A stretch of 64,000 nucleotides of DNA. It comes from Haplomitrium mnioides. Taxonomy: Eukaryota; Marchantiophyta; Haplomitriopsida; Calobryales. The notes under the pieces were generated by a model that had not been told where the DNA came from, did no database searches, and worked only from the letters and a program-made list of their open reading frames with translations. Position numbers and translations under genes: made by a program. Numbering within the stretch: position 1 is the first letter of the stretch; each line of letters starts with the position of its first letter. The stretch covers positions 87,923 to 151,922 of the forward strand of contig JBNGIS010008920.1 in the NCBI GenBank assembly GCA_049999725.1, given 5' to 3'. This document shows positions 22,291-33,847 of this stretch, in pieces.

Positions 22291-22639
22291 CTCAAAATAT
22301 ATATACAACTTTTTTTGCATAATTTTGTTGTAGTCCATGCTAGCATAGGCATTCTTGTATAATTAAATGGGTTTAAATAAACTACCAAACAAAACAAAAG
22401 TTCTTAGTATTGAAGTACTGACACACATTAATGTCATTAACTAGTTTTGATCTCAAGAGTGAATGGATAAAATATATAAGTGCTGAAGTCCATGCAAATA
22501 TAAGGATTTCTTTTTATTTTAGTCTTATCACTCGAAAGATGAGAGATATAATTAGCAAATTCTATACATAGAGTCATACTTGTTTGATTTTAATCTTAAA
22601 ATTATATGTATGTTTTTTTGTCAATAAGATGTTGGAATT

Positions 22640-23573
22640 GTTTTGTTTTTCCTATGAAGCAATAGGTTGCTTTCTACTTTTTTTGAGCCTTTCCCAAAAA
22701 AGCCTTCACTATAGCCTTAATCTTTTGATTCACAAGTACTATCGCCTTTTGGAGTAGATGTTGTCACTCCTCTTGTTGATATTTTTCTCTTCATTGTTCC
22801 TCCATATGGTGACTTTAATCATTTAATTCACATACTTGGCAAGAGTCTCTAGATATTTCTTAAATTGAACTATGGTGTAAGTCCACAAATCATCCTTTTT
22901 TTTCACTTGTCATATTGAGCCCTACATTGTTTCTCATTGATCTTCACTTAAGCCTCCACTGATTCCTTAGCCACCATAATTTGGTCTTCCACCCAATACT
23001 TATCATGATTTGATACATTTTAAGGCATCAAGTGGTTTTCTTTGCTCCTCCTACCATATATCTTTTTTTTGCCATCAAGGTTTAATGTACTATTAACACA
23101 TACTCCTTGTCTTTCTCCAATTTCTCCTTCTACTTCTTTAACTTGAAGTCCTCCAACTCTTCTTAGTTTTTCCATAATCTTTTTTTGACATCGTGCTATG
23201 TTGTATAATATTTTTAAATGTCCTTGGAAATTTCCTTACAAAGTCTCTTTTGCTCATTGAATTTTTCATTTATTTTTTCCATCTCCACCTCATATGCACT
23301 TCCATGAATGAGAGTCTTTCCTCCCTTTCAAAAAACACAAGAATGCTATCTTGGTCTTTCATTTTAGTAATCCCCATTCTTTAAGCCTTGATTAATTCTC
23401 ATTCTTTTGTTAGTTGTGAGAGTTGATGCTCACGTGGGATAGCTATGGTCTTCAAGGAGTTTGAATTCCTCCATCACCTCTTTAGTAGTGATTTTTGTAA
23501 GGGATACTCTTCCAACTCTCCCTTCTTGTTGCTCTTCAATAGGCTAGTCCTTTGTATCTCTTTTTTCTTCCAT
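22640..23573 (-). pseudogene. unidentified - strand coding tract D, C-terminal block
   Basis: One frame on the - strand reads for about 310 codons with roughly a dozen isolated stops. It is very rich in Lys, Glu and Arg with a strong coiled-coil look (YEVEMEKINEKFNEQKRLC, ARCQKKIMEKLRRVGGLQV, GEIGERQGVC). It ends with a basic tail (GFFGKGSKKVESNLL). No known domain recognised. It continues the frame of the 23574-24008 block after a frame change. The stops sit mainly at expected Gln or Lys codons, so this looks like a decayed coding sequence and not chance. It could be a structural protein of a transposable element or a lost host gene. Confidence 0.5.
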
Positions 23574-24008
23574 TCAAAGTCTTCTTAAGCTAACATGATG
23601 GCTATGATAGAGGTTTAACCTCATTGCCACCAACTCTTTCTTTTTGGTGAAAGTTTGGTTGCAATTGTTGTTGCTACAAGATAGCTTACTATCACTTATG
23701 TTTCTATTAAGAACTGAGCTAGGGTTGGCTTTTGCCCCCTCCCCCCCCCTCTCCCCATTGTAGGTCTCAACAACTATTGAGCCTTCTTCATAAGAAGGCT
23801 CATCTATGATTTCGGTCATTATGTATGAAGGTTGTATAAACCTTGTTGGCTTTCCCCGTTTCACATGCTTGCTACTTTGACTATCGTTTGCCATCCTTCT
23901 CTTATTCCTTGATGGGTATCTAATCACTTTTAGTCCGTTGATCTCTATGACATCCTTGTCTTCCTTTGTATCTAGAGTAATTGGTTCCTTCACCAAAATG
24001 GTCATCAC
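23574..24008 (-). pseudogene. unidentified tract D, open block of 144 codons
   Basis: The cleanest block of tract D. From MMTILVKEPITL it reads through KDVIEINGLKVIRYPSRNK (basic), a linker, RFIQPSYIMTEIIDEPSYEE and a Gly/Ser/Asn-rich segment over a C-rich run (23743-23751). It ends KKKELVAMRLNLYHSHHVS. The basic segment RYPSRNKRRM resembles a nuclear localisation signal. No known family was recognised. It joins the flanking blocks of the same strand, so the ATG at 24008 need not be a real start. Confidence 0.45.
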
Positions 24009-25220
24009 TAGCTTGTATGGTTGCTCATCTCAGCATTTTTTTAGGCCACCTTGCATTAGGAAAATCTATGTTGTGATAGAGCTACCATTTGTTTTCTTTC
24101 AAGACCCATAGTGTCTAAAAATATGATTTAGATATACTTTATCATCTATTGTCACACTTGTCATGGGAAAATCAAGTTCAAAGTGTGCACAACATGACTT
24201 TTGCACATTTATCTTATTTGACACTTAGAGTACTCCAATAGTTCCTCTTTAATGGATTATTTCAAAGTGGTTGGATTCAAAGCAAGTGTTCTTTCTTAAT
24301 ATAGCAATCATCTATTGAAGTGCATGCCCCTTCAATAAAACTCTTTAGATGAATCAAATTGTTGCATAGTCTTTATGTGCTTACACTTAGAGGCTTCTTG
24401 CTTTTCTCTTCCTTGGTATGAGTTCTAGTCTTCTTGGTTGTCACTTAAGTTACCTTGCTTATGCATAACTTTGAGTCTTCAAAATTTCCTTTGTAATAAC
24501 CATTGGCCTAGCTATTTCCAACTAGGCTCTCTCTTTGCTTTTGTCCTTTAGAAAGATTGGTTAGCTAAATTAACTGCCTTTTCACCATTTTTAGGAATCC
24601 TTTATAAAAGGTTGGGAAAAAATTTCCATGTTTTTGTCAATGTATTTGAATTGGGTTATACTCTTAACTTTATGAAACTCTATTCAAAGAGATGCTTCGA
24701 AATCCACCCACTAGTTCTTGGTATGGTTAGACAAGAATCTATATTATGTTTCTACCCTTATCTTCATGATTGCATGAATTTATGATGTCCTAGAACCAAC
24801 CTCTCCATTGGCTAGTGTTGTGCACTCAACATCATCAAACCACTCTTTTTGTTCCTCTTAGGGTGCTATATAGAACACCTCATGGCAAGGTCTATTGCCA
24901 CCCTGCTAAAACCCATTCATGACTATCTCTCAAGACCTTCTCCCACAAGTTGATGTTATCCACACATTTATCTTTTCAAAAGATAGAGTATCCTCTCTTG
25001 GTAGGAATCCTTTCAAAAAAATTACATTGCAGTTCAATGACAAGAAGGTGTTCATATCCCTTGGTAGAATTTAACCCATTTGTGCTCCATCTTGTTTTAC
25101 ACATTCACTTGAGCTTGCAATTGGTCAATTATATAGCCCCTTTTCAACACTTTAGACTTTGCCACATTCTTCTCCTTGTTAAACACCTTCAGATTACTTC
25201 TTCTAACTTTCAGACCTCAC
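24009..25220 (-). pseudogene. unidentified tract D, middle block
   Basis: Coding-like on the - strand with several frame changes: GYEHLLVIELQCNFFERIPTK and WEKVLRDSHEWVLAGW near 24880-25070, then ARPCHEVFYIAP and KEWFDDVECTTLANGEVGS near 24790-24910, and FKYIDKNMEIFSQPFIKD near 24600-24660. The Trp/Glu/Asp-rich blocks differ from the coiled-coil parts on either side, so this may be a separate globular domain. Not recognised. Confidence 0.4.
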
Positions 25221-26260
25221 CCATGCCTCTATTGACTTGTTTCTCCAATCTTGCCACTCGATCTTTAGTTTTTCTGGCTTGGAACACCTCTTGAGCATCC
25301 TTAATAACTTGTTGTTGAGCTTCACTTAAAGCTTTCTTCATTGCTACTTGTTCTCTTCTTTATTTGTGAATCATATTCTCAAGTCGGTTCTCTCTCATCT
25401 TCATATGTTAAATTACTCTTTGAATTCCTTGTTGCCAATTGTCATTGTCTGACTTTTTCTACTCTCTCATTCTGACTTCTTCCCTTGATTCATTTGATCA
25501 GAGTTTTTCTTCTACTTGAGCTACTTCCCATACTTCCTTGCTCTATAGTGCTCTACGTACTACTTCTTCATCAGCTCCAACTCAGTCTTCCTCTCTACAA
25601 ATCACCGTTGGCAGGAAACATTTCTGCACCTCTGCCACTATTTCATTGCTTACTTCAAATTCTCCCTTGAGGCATCCACCCTCTATAAGATCGCCTCCCA
25701 ATTGTCTACCTGCACATTATCTTCCACCAAATCCACCATCTCGATGCTTTGTTTCATCGAGCCTCATCTCAATGCTTTGTTGCTTGAGCCTCGCTCTCTT
25801 ACTTAGCCTTGCATAAGTTTAATTAATGATTCAAACATCCTCATTTACATCTCTCGGATCCGTTGAGGGCATCGTCCAAAGCTTCCTCCTATGCTTACTC
25901 GAAATTTCATCCTTCCACTCTTTCTCTTGTGAGATCACTCTTCTATTCTTCTCAATTGCTTACACCTCATCATCATTAAAAATCTTGAACATCTTCACAA
26001 TTGATGTAACAAAAACAGTCTGAACCAAATCATAAAAGTTTTCAATAATAGGCGCTTGAATTATCTCGTAACTTTGCTCCTTATAAATTTTACCACCCCC
26101 TTGGTACAAACTCTCCAAATATTTAGCAATAAAATCAGGTTTTCCTTTGTCATATATCAGAACTTGGGTTGGAATAGGATGTAAGAAAACATTTGCACAA
26201 ACTCCTACAAGAGAGGATCTCTGATTTCCAAAATTTTATATCTATCATTTGTCATTATGA
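25221..26260 (-). pseudogene. unidentified tract D, coiled-coil block
   Basis: One - strand frame runs for about 335 codons with about eleven stops. A globular first part (CANVFLHPIPTQVLIYDKGK, DFIAKYLESLYQGGGKIYKE, QSYEIIQAPIIENFYDLV) is followed by a long charged coiled-coil (EVVRRAL, KEVWEVAQVEEKL, EQVAMKKALSEAQQQVIKDA, TKDRVARLEKQVNRG). The heptad pattern and the Lys/Glu/Gln content are plain. It could be the gag of an undescribed element or a cytoskeletal or nuclear coiled-coil protein; I cannot decide. Confidence 0.5.
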
Positions 26261-27041
26261 GGTTCACTACAAAAAAAAGGCAAATTCTCATCCCCTTTTA
26301 TCACCCTCTTTGGACAATCTTCTAGTGACAACTAATGAATCCTCATTATCACTCCATCCATAACTTGCAACAAAGTTTTCTTCATCTATATTAGAATCTC
26401 TCCTTCCATTATATCTATCTAGCTGATCTCTTCTTCAAAAACATCCCACTCATGTCAACATATGAGGTCTTACCAATGAACCACCACAATCCTATCCTCT
26501 ACAAACATTTCCGCAAGTCATACAAAATCTTAGGAAAGTGGAAAATCTAAAGTGACCCAAATGGCACACGAGCAACTCCATCGATTTTGCTTATCTTTTG
26601 TTCTTTTCCTTTTACAATCTCTAGAGACCTCTATAAATTCTTGTTTTCCTCTTTGATTTGGCAAAATAATGTTCACTTTCGCTCAGATCTTCAAGTAGCA
26701 ATGAGTATGCCTCTTCATCTTTTTTGGCTTCTCACTTGGCACAAAAAATGAGCTTCAAGATTTCCTTTATGGCATAGCCACTTTTTATGATTATAACTAT
26801 TTAGGATGCATTTCCTCGCATTGTCAATGGTAAAAGGTTTGATTTCAAGTTAATAGATTGGATTTGGATATATCCTTGATTCAACTTTTTGGAACCATTT
26901 CCGATGGGTGACTTTGGATCCTTCTAAGTTCATCTCTCTTACTTCATCTTCAAAGCCAACACATGATTCCATCTGTTGATCTCTCACTTCTTAATTGAAA
27001 CAAATTTTCAAAGTTTCTTCATCCCTTGTGCTTGGATTCAT
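26261..27041 (-). pseudogene. unidentified tract D, N-terminal block
   Basis: A plausible start is the ATG at 27041: MNPSTRDEETLKICFN, then after a stop EVRDQQMESCVGFEDEV, HRKWFQKVESRIYPNPIY, FTIDNARKCILNSYNHKKW and KGNLEAHFLCQVRSQKR. That is about 110 codons in one frame with two internal stops. After a frame change it reads DEEAYSLLLEDLSESEHYFAK and, near 26320, NIDEENFVASYGWSDNED. Not recognised. With the blocks below it makes a tract of up to about 1,450 codons, all on one strand. Confidence 0.45.
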
Positions 27042-29359
27042 GCATTGTTTTTTGAGAAATATAGCCTGAAATGACATATTTTGATATTTTTCTTTCCAAA
27101 AACATCCTTACATCAATTACAACTGCTCTCTATTTTTTTTCCATGTGATAAATTTGATTTTGTTGTATATTTTCTTTGTCTTTATCTTTTATTTGAGCAA
27201 AACCATAAGGAAAGTTTACTCATTCCCATCGTTTCTCTCATTGTTTGGTCTTCTATAAGGTATAAACCTAATCTAAAGTGGAAACATTGTGGATCTTTGC
27301 CATTTCTACTATGGAGAGGGTATTTTTGCTTTGAACCTTGATATAAGATGAGGAATTCGGTTCTAAGAGAACTTATAAGTCTATGCAATTAAGTGTGTTT
27401 GTTCTAGAAGGAGCCTTTTCAAGTTTAGTAGAATTAAAAAATATTGTATATATTAGTAACATGACAAAGGAGAACCAAGTAGGTTCTAGTATCTATGTGA
27501 AGACAACATAAAAAAAGTAGCTTAGATTTGCAATGCCAAGCTTTACTGATTTTACTAGAGTTATAGCTTCAAAAAAAAGTCTTCAATCGCTCTTAGATAA
27601 TATGTCACCGCTCTCTATATTCACACCAAAGCAATGGTTTATATTTAGAACTTTGCCATTTGCAACCTATCTAGAAGCTAGTATGTTTCTGACAACTTAT
27701 CTTTGCTTCCACATAATCCCAAGTGCATTGTTTTAAGTATGAGATACACTAAGTATACTTATTAGTGGAATACTTATTTTCTCTAATATTTAGTTTTAAG
27801 TACGAGATACTACTAATAAAATACAACAATTTTGAGACAAAAAAGAGAGTGAGAATAAGAATGGCTTCTCTTTTTACACCCATTGAAGATGATCACATCA
27901 CAAGACAATAGAGTTTTGCCAATTTCTTGTTACTTGTTAGTTTAATCTTAACATTGATTGGTTTGCCTAGTTTTTTAGCTTCATAGTTCTTAGCTTTGAT
28001 GCTCACTACTAAAATCGATATCCTTGAAACTTTTTCAAAAGAGAAGAACCTCTTATATAACTACAAAAAAGTTCATTGAAAAAATTGTTGACCAATTTTG
28101 CTTGCCGGAACTCCTTTTCGGGAAGTTTGTTTTTAAGCATCTTTTTCTTGGTTTTTTTACTTATTCAAATTAGCATGGATTGTAGCTATCCAACCTTCAT
28201 TTTCTAATTGTATTTACTCATTAGATCAAACAAGTAGACTCAAATAAATACACAATCACATATGGTATCTGTTTAGCTTATCTTTCATATTGCTCAAGGG
28301 AAACTCATGGTCAAGCTTCCAAAGATAGTGGTTGATGTTTTATCTAATATGATTGATCATTTGCTGTCTTTGTGTTGTTTAAATGATATATTTCTACTTT
28401 CAATTTGAAGCCAAACACATTGATATTTGTTGATGATAATTTCTCTTGAAATTGCTACTTTCAATTTGAAGCCAAACTTATTGATATTTGTTGATGATTA
28501 TTTCTCTTGGAACTGAATCATTCTTGTGTTTTTTTTGGTTTAAAAATCACCTTTTTGATACTTAAATAGGCATAAACTAGTGTTTCAATTTTCCTACCTC
28601 AAGTCTAAGACTAGTTTTCTTCATCTACTTCATGGTTAATGTTGTAAGAAGACCGTCAAAGTACTCGTACTTGATCTCCTCCTAATGTTATACAATATAG
28701 TGTGATATGTCAAATTTGCAACAATTCAAGTATGCTCAATTATTTTTATGATTTTCTATCCCTATTTTTGAATTATTTCATGTTCTTTCTTGTTGGTGAT
28801 TTGGGAAATTAAAATCTCATGTTTTTTTGTATATTTTCCAACTCCATGACTATGGGTTTATAGTTTCTTCTAATTTGCATAATCTCAAGTGTTACTTAAA
28901 TCTTTTGAGAAAATGAATTAGCTTGATTTGGACTTTTTGGATTTTTCGCCGTAACTTCTCTTCTCATCTTTCTCTTTAACCATTTTAAAGATTTTTCAAG
29001 AGTTTAACTTGAACTCATGTCTTCAATTTGGACTTCTATACTTCAAAAATTTTCAGTATATTGGCCAATAATTCCTTTTACCTCCAACTCCCAAAGCTTA
29101 GCTCGAGCAGTTAAAACTAGATCAATGACTTTGAAGTTTTGTAGCAAACGTATTTTTAAAATGTTCTTCAAATTTTTTCTCTTCGTGTATATTTGTTTCT
29201 ATTGGCTAGTTTAAAGAAGTATTTGTAGCTAGTTCAATTGTACCATCAAAAAACTTGCTTCTTATACATTGCTTGAATTTGCGTATATGATGTATCGTCA
29301 CAACTTTACCACCACTAGCTTTTACAAAAACAAATATGTGAACATTCAATTTATAAAGT
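27042..29359. other. intergenic, no gene seen
   Basis: AT-rich sequence without a supported frame on either strand. The only structure noticed is the 61-bp tandem duplication listed separately. Confidence 0.6.
28394..28515. repeat. 61-bp tandem duplication
   Basis: 28394-28454 and 28455-28515 share CTACTTTCAATTTGAAGCC and the rest of the unit with a handful of differences. Confidence 0.92.
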
Positions 29360-29364
29360 ATAGG

Positions 29365-29808
29365 TGTAAAAAAACTCAAAGACCAAGTCCAAATAATCAA
29401 AAACTCATAGTGAACTCTAATAAAGTTCTTCAACCAAATATCAATAAGGCAAGCAAAAGCCAAACAACCAAAGAATCCAAATGAATGAAGAGAAACTACA
29501 TAATGAGGAGTGGGGCTATGAAGCCCTTTTATTTATGCAATAGAAGAAGTTGTCATCCTTCTTTCTATTCTTACAAGTCACTTCCAATTTCAACCCTAGA
29601 ACTGATCACGTAGAAGTCATTTCTAATTTCAACCATGAATTTCCTTCCTTAGAAATCACTACTAATTTCAACCCTAAAAGCTCTAAAAGTAACTTCGAAG
29701 ATATTTAGTCTTGTCTCATTTCAGCTCTAAAAATAACCCTGTACCTCATTTCCTTCACTATTCTTCATTTTCTTATTAATTACACAACACCATGCTTCAA
29801 CTATTACA
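29365..29808 (-). repeat. E1 3' LTR
   Basis: On the - strand it begins TGTAATAGTTGAAGCATGG and ends TTTTTTTACA. It contains a U3 block repeated about three times with a unit of about 33 bp (AGTCACTTCTAATTTCAACC on the + strand). Confidence 0.92.
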
Positions 29809-30264
29809 TAATCTTGGCTTTCTAATTGATGATGTCATTGTCATGACCAACAATTTCAAATAATTAAAAAACTTCTTAAGCATTCCCAAGGTTAGAACAC
29901 GATTCCCAAGTAGCATCATGAAGTGGACATTCCTTCCACAAAACTTTATATTGAATTAAGCTTGTCACCTACTCTTGAAGACTCACTTAGCCAAAATATG
30001 CTTCACTTCATATTCTTCATGATCATCAAGATCAACCAGTGGAGGAGGAATTTAAACACCATTCAGAAAAGAAGATAGACTAGAAACAAAAGGTTTAAGT
30101 TTAGATACATGGAATACAAGATGAATCTTCACAAAAAGAGGAAGATCAAGTTTGTACACAGCTATAGACATATATTGAAAATTTGAAAAAGAACCAATCC
30201 AAGGTCGAGATAATTTAAGAACTTGAACATCTATAGCTAAACTAAGATCATGAGTAGAAAGCAT
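29809..30264 (-). pseudogene. E1 integrase C-terminus and chromodomain
   Basis: The - strand frame 30264-30052 reads MLSTHDLSLAIDVQVLKL, WIGSFSNFQYMSIAVYKLDL and LVFHVSKLKPFV, the standard gypsy integrase C-terminal segment (W-x-G-P-F ... V-F-H-V-S-x-L-K). It is followed by PPPLVDLDDHEEYEVKHILAK and, after a frameshift, WKECPLHDATWES. The E-Y-E-V-x-x-I-L and W-K-x-x-P-x-x-x-A-T-W-E patterns are chromodomain signatures, which in this clade guide insertion through histone marks. Confidence 0.88.
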
Positions 30265-31135
30265 AAATTAGTCAGCTAAAACATAAGAAAAACCGCAAAA
30301 ATATTTATTGGTATATTGTTTTTGCAATTTTGAGCAAAAAAGATGGTTTTCTGCATTTTGCAAAGAGGAAGATAAATAAGACAAAAATGTAGATAGACTT
30401 GGAACATTAGAAGAGGCATGAGAAATAAAACTATTGGGAATAAGAGGATGTTGACCAAAATCAAGAAAGAAAGAAGAGAATTCAATAATTACTCGTTTGG
30501 AGTTGTTGTATACAAACTCCACAGCCAATGAGAAATTATCCCAATTTAGGTTATGAGTGCTGCTAAAAGTTTGAAGCATATCCTCTATAGTAAGATTGCT
30601 TGTTTTGTTTTCCCATCTATTTGAGGATGATAGTCCGTACACATAGATAAATTAGCATCCCAAAGTGTGAACAACTCTCGCCTAAACTTTCGAGTGAGTC
30701 GTAGATCTCTATTAGATATTAATATTTTTGGCATTCTATAATACTGAAAGACTAAATCAAAGTAAATCTTAGCCTATTGGGGAGTATCTACTGTATCCTT
30801 TGTTGGTGCTAGAAGAATGTTTTAGCTTAGCTTATCCACAAATATCATACTGGCAGTAAACCTACAAAGTAGAGTTGGAAGCAAAGTAACAAGATCTAAA
30901 CATACATGCTCCCATCGATCATTAGGAATGGGTAGTGGTTGAAGAAGGTTACTTGGTTTTTGATTTAAAGCCTTATTTTATTTACAACTTTCACAAGAAC
31001 GAACATAGCTATGAACATCTTGAGCTAGGTTTAGCCACCATCAAGTCCGTTGAAGCAACTCCATAGTCTTGTCTACCTCAAGATGCCTAGAGATTGGAAT
31101 GCCATATGCTTCTTGTAAACAACCCATTCAAGGCA
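30265..31135 (-). pseudogene. E1 integrase core and zinc region
   Basis: The 30642-30268 frame reads SSTHNLNWDNFSLAVEFVYN and KRVIIEFSSFFLDFGQHPLIP (the W-x-x-x-L-x-x-x-E-F-x-Y-N and S-P-F-x-x-x-Y/F-G-x-x-P segments). The segment above it to 31135 is more decayed, but can be followed by comparison with E2 and E3. Confidence 0.78.
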
Positions 31136-32300
31136 CACCATCTTGTGGATTATATATTTGATGACCTTAATATAAAATAGTATCCCAAGTGGAAAATACA
31201 TGATACTTACTATCTTTGACTAGCAAACATACCCAAACAAGATGAAAGAAGTCATCTTCATGTAGCTTTTGTTGAAAGCTGTCACTCACTGCTACATCAA
31301 GATGCAATATACTAACATTTGCAACCTCCAATGCATTTGATCTATGACCCGACTTTTGTGACAATATATCAGAAATGGTATGGAACGTTCCTCGCTTGTA
31401 CTCCAACTTGATATCAAAGAGTTGTAGCAAATCTTCCCACTTTATATCTTAGTTAAATCACCTCTTGCTTCTAAAACTCATACTTAGACTTCTTGCAATA
31501 AAATTTTCAATTGCATAGTCTTTGTAGTACTTTTTTGAGATGCTCACGATACTCAACTTCATTTTTACTAAAGATAAGGATATTGCTTAAAAACACCAAC
31601 ACTGACTTATTTAATAAACCATCAAAATTTTGATGCATTCAATCTATCAATATCATCCGAGCATTAATAAGGCTAAATATAGGAACCTTCCACTCAAAAC
31701 GCTCATACCTTGTATGAAAAAATGTCTTAAGCACATCACTTAGCTTAATAGGAATTTTCCAATAGCTCTTTTGAAGATCCAACTTAGAAAGAATTATGCA
31801 TTGTTGAATTGATCTAGCAAATCATCAATACAAGGTAGATGATAAACATTCTTCACTATTTGATTGTTCAAGCCTCAATAATATATACGAACATGAAATC
31901 CACCATCTTTCTTTAGTATAAAGAATTTGAAGCTCTCGAAGACAAAGTACTATGTTGAATGAAATTCTTCTCAAGAAGATCCATCAATGTCTTTCGAAGC
32001 TCCTCTAATTCTTGTGGTGATGACCAATATATAGGTCAAATATAATAAGTACTTCATGGTATCAACTCAATAAGAAAAGACATTACTTGATCATCTCGTA
32101 ACCTCTTTCGCAAATCCTTTGGAAACACATTTGTAAGTACCTTCAAATATCATCTAAAATTAAGGTTGATGTATATTTTCGTCCCTCTTTACTCAAGTCT
32201 ATGATGGGCTTGATCCAAACAACAAAGACATGCAATTCTTGCTCAACTATACTAATATGCTAAATTGATTTAGGCTTCTTCACCAATGGTATTGAGCATC
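31136..32300 (-). pseudogene. E1 RT-RNase H
   Basis: LQLFDIKLEYKRGTFHTISD at 31430-31370 is the end of RNase H/connection typical of gypsy elements (F-D-I-x-I-x-Y-x-x-G-x-x-N-x-x-A-D). RT is readable in pieces between about 31540 and 32100 on the - strand. Part of RNase H is deleted near 31440-31480, because the segment present in E2 at 43960-44420 is absent here. Confidence 0.72.
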
Positions 32301-32759
32301 GAAAAAAATGGCTTACCTTGATAGGTAACTTGAATCTCTCATTTTTCCTAATCAAATTGAGAGGATTAATCTTCAAGCCAAAACAACTCTAAAATGATGT
32401 AATATTATACAAGTGCAATAAAATATTGCATAGATTCTTCGTACTCTATTTGAGTTCTTGGAAGGAATAAACAAAGCACATTATGCTTTTGGACATCGGC
32501 TATAGTTACAAAACTCCCCTTGATAGGCTTAAATTTTGCTTTGATTATCTTAGCAAAACATGATGACATAAATGTTCAAAACTCCCACTATCCACCATTA
32601 TTCAACAAGAGTTCTCCTTAATCACACCATCAAGATGGAACAACATATATTGAATCTTTGTTAAAATTTCAATTCCATTAGAGCTTGTGAAGTTTCGAGT
32701 ACGTTGTTCTAATGGTTGAGGATGTAATCTAGCTTATGTAGTAGTAAAAAAAAGTGATA

Positions 32760-33300
32760 TTGCTCTACTATGTACATTGCCTCTTCTAATTGAGCAAGCT
32801 TTCTCATTGTAGCTTCTATTCTCGTGCAAGGGTTCAATCTCTAAAAAAACAATGTATTGCTTCTTCTTATCTTATATCAAGAATTTGCATAATTTTATTC
32901 TTAAAACGTGCAACATAGCTTCTCACTATACCAAGTTTCTTCAATTCAACCAAATGATTTCTTGCTACTTTTGAAACATTTATAACCCTAAATCTTGAAA
33001 TCACCACTTCGTTGAGTTCACACCAAGAAACAAAAAGAGCAACAAATCCACATTATACTTGTTCTATTTGATATCTCTACCAAGTTTTTGCAACCTCTTA
33101 TAGTTGACTTACCACAAGTAGAACTCGTCAACCATCTTTTGTAATTTTTGTAGCTTCAAAATATTTCTCACAATCAAATATGAAGTTCTGAGATACACCA
33201 TAGACCATCTTCCAATCATATGTTTTTGACGTTGGAAATCGCCCATAACTCTCTTCTTCTGAAAAAGTTGCTCTTTCTTTCATTCTCACTTCAAAATGAG
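32760..33300 (-). pseudogene. E1 gag
   Basis: The - strand shows KYFEATKITKDG, QIEQV, then RFRVINVSKVARNHLVELKK (the Gag core), followed by a helix-rich region with stops. It matches the cleaner copies in E2 (45803-46440) and E3 (56384-56770). Gag forms the particle shell in this family. Confidence 0.75.
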
Positions 33301-33398
33301 TGAAAGATGTTCAAGCCATTAATACATTTCTTGAGCAATTGCCTCTTCATTCTCTATATAACTAACCACTAAAAAAAGAATTGTTGCTCTAACACCAA

Positions 33399-33842
33399 TG
33401 TCAAAAAACTCAAAGACCAAATCCAAATGAGTAAGAAGTCATAATGAACTCTAATAGAGTTCTTCAACCAAATGCCAAAAAAGAAATCAAAAGCCAAGAA
33501 ACCAAAGAACCTAAGTGATTCAAGAGGAACTCGAGAATGAGTAGTAGGGCTATGAAGCCCTTTTATTTGTATAAGAGAAGAAAGTGTCATATGTCTTTCT
33601 TCACTTATAAGGTACTTCCAATTTCAACCCTAGAATTGATCACTTAGAAGTCACTTCTAATTTCAACCCTAAAATTGCCCTCTTAGAAGTCTTTTCTAAT
33701 TTCAATCCTAAAAACTCTAAAAGTAACTTCAAAGACAATTAACCTTATCTCAATTCAATCTTAAAGATAACCCTTTACCCTACTTCCTTTACTCGTTTTT
33801 ATTTTCTTATAAATAGCACAACATCATGTTTGTACTGTTATA
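33399..33842 (-). repeat. E1 5' LTR
   Basis: 444 bp, paired with 29365-29808. Contains the same short internal U3 repeats. The primer binding site adjoins it at 33384-33398. Confidence 0.92.
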
Positions 33843-33847
33843 AAAGG

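Larger units (their letters stand above)
29365..33842 (-). mobile_element. chromovirus E1 (Ty3/gypsy with chromodomain)
   Basis: Both LTRs (29365-29808 and 33399-33842) are exactly 444 bp. The primer binding site, read on the - strand at 33398-33384, is TTGGTGTTAGAGCAA. Target duplications are ATAGG (29360-29364) and AAAGG (33843-33847), with one mismatch. Gag, RT, RNase H, integrase and a C-terminal chromodomain are read in that order on the - strand. The same family occurs twice more here (E2, E3). Everything is broken by stops and frameshifts. Confidence 0.93.

Noticed and set aside
25485-26023. Several + strand open frames (Leu/Ser/Pro-rich, about 60-90 codons)
   Set aside because: They are antisense to the coding-like - strand tract D and have a composition typical of the reverse complement of Lys/Glu-rich coding sequence.
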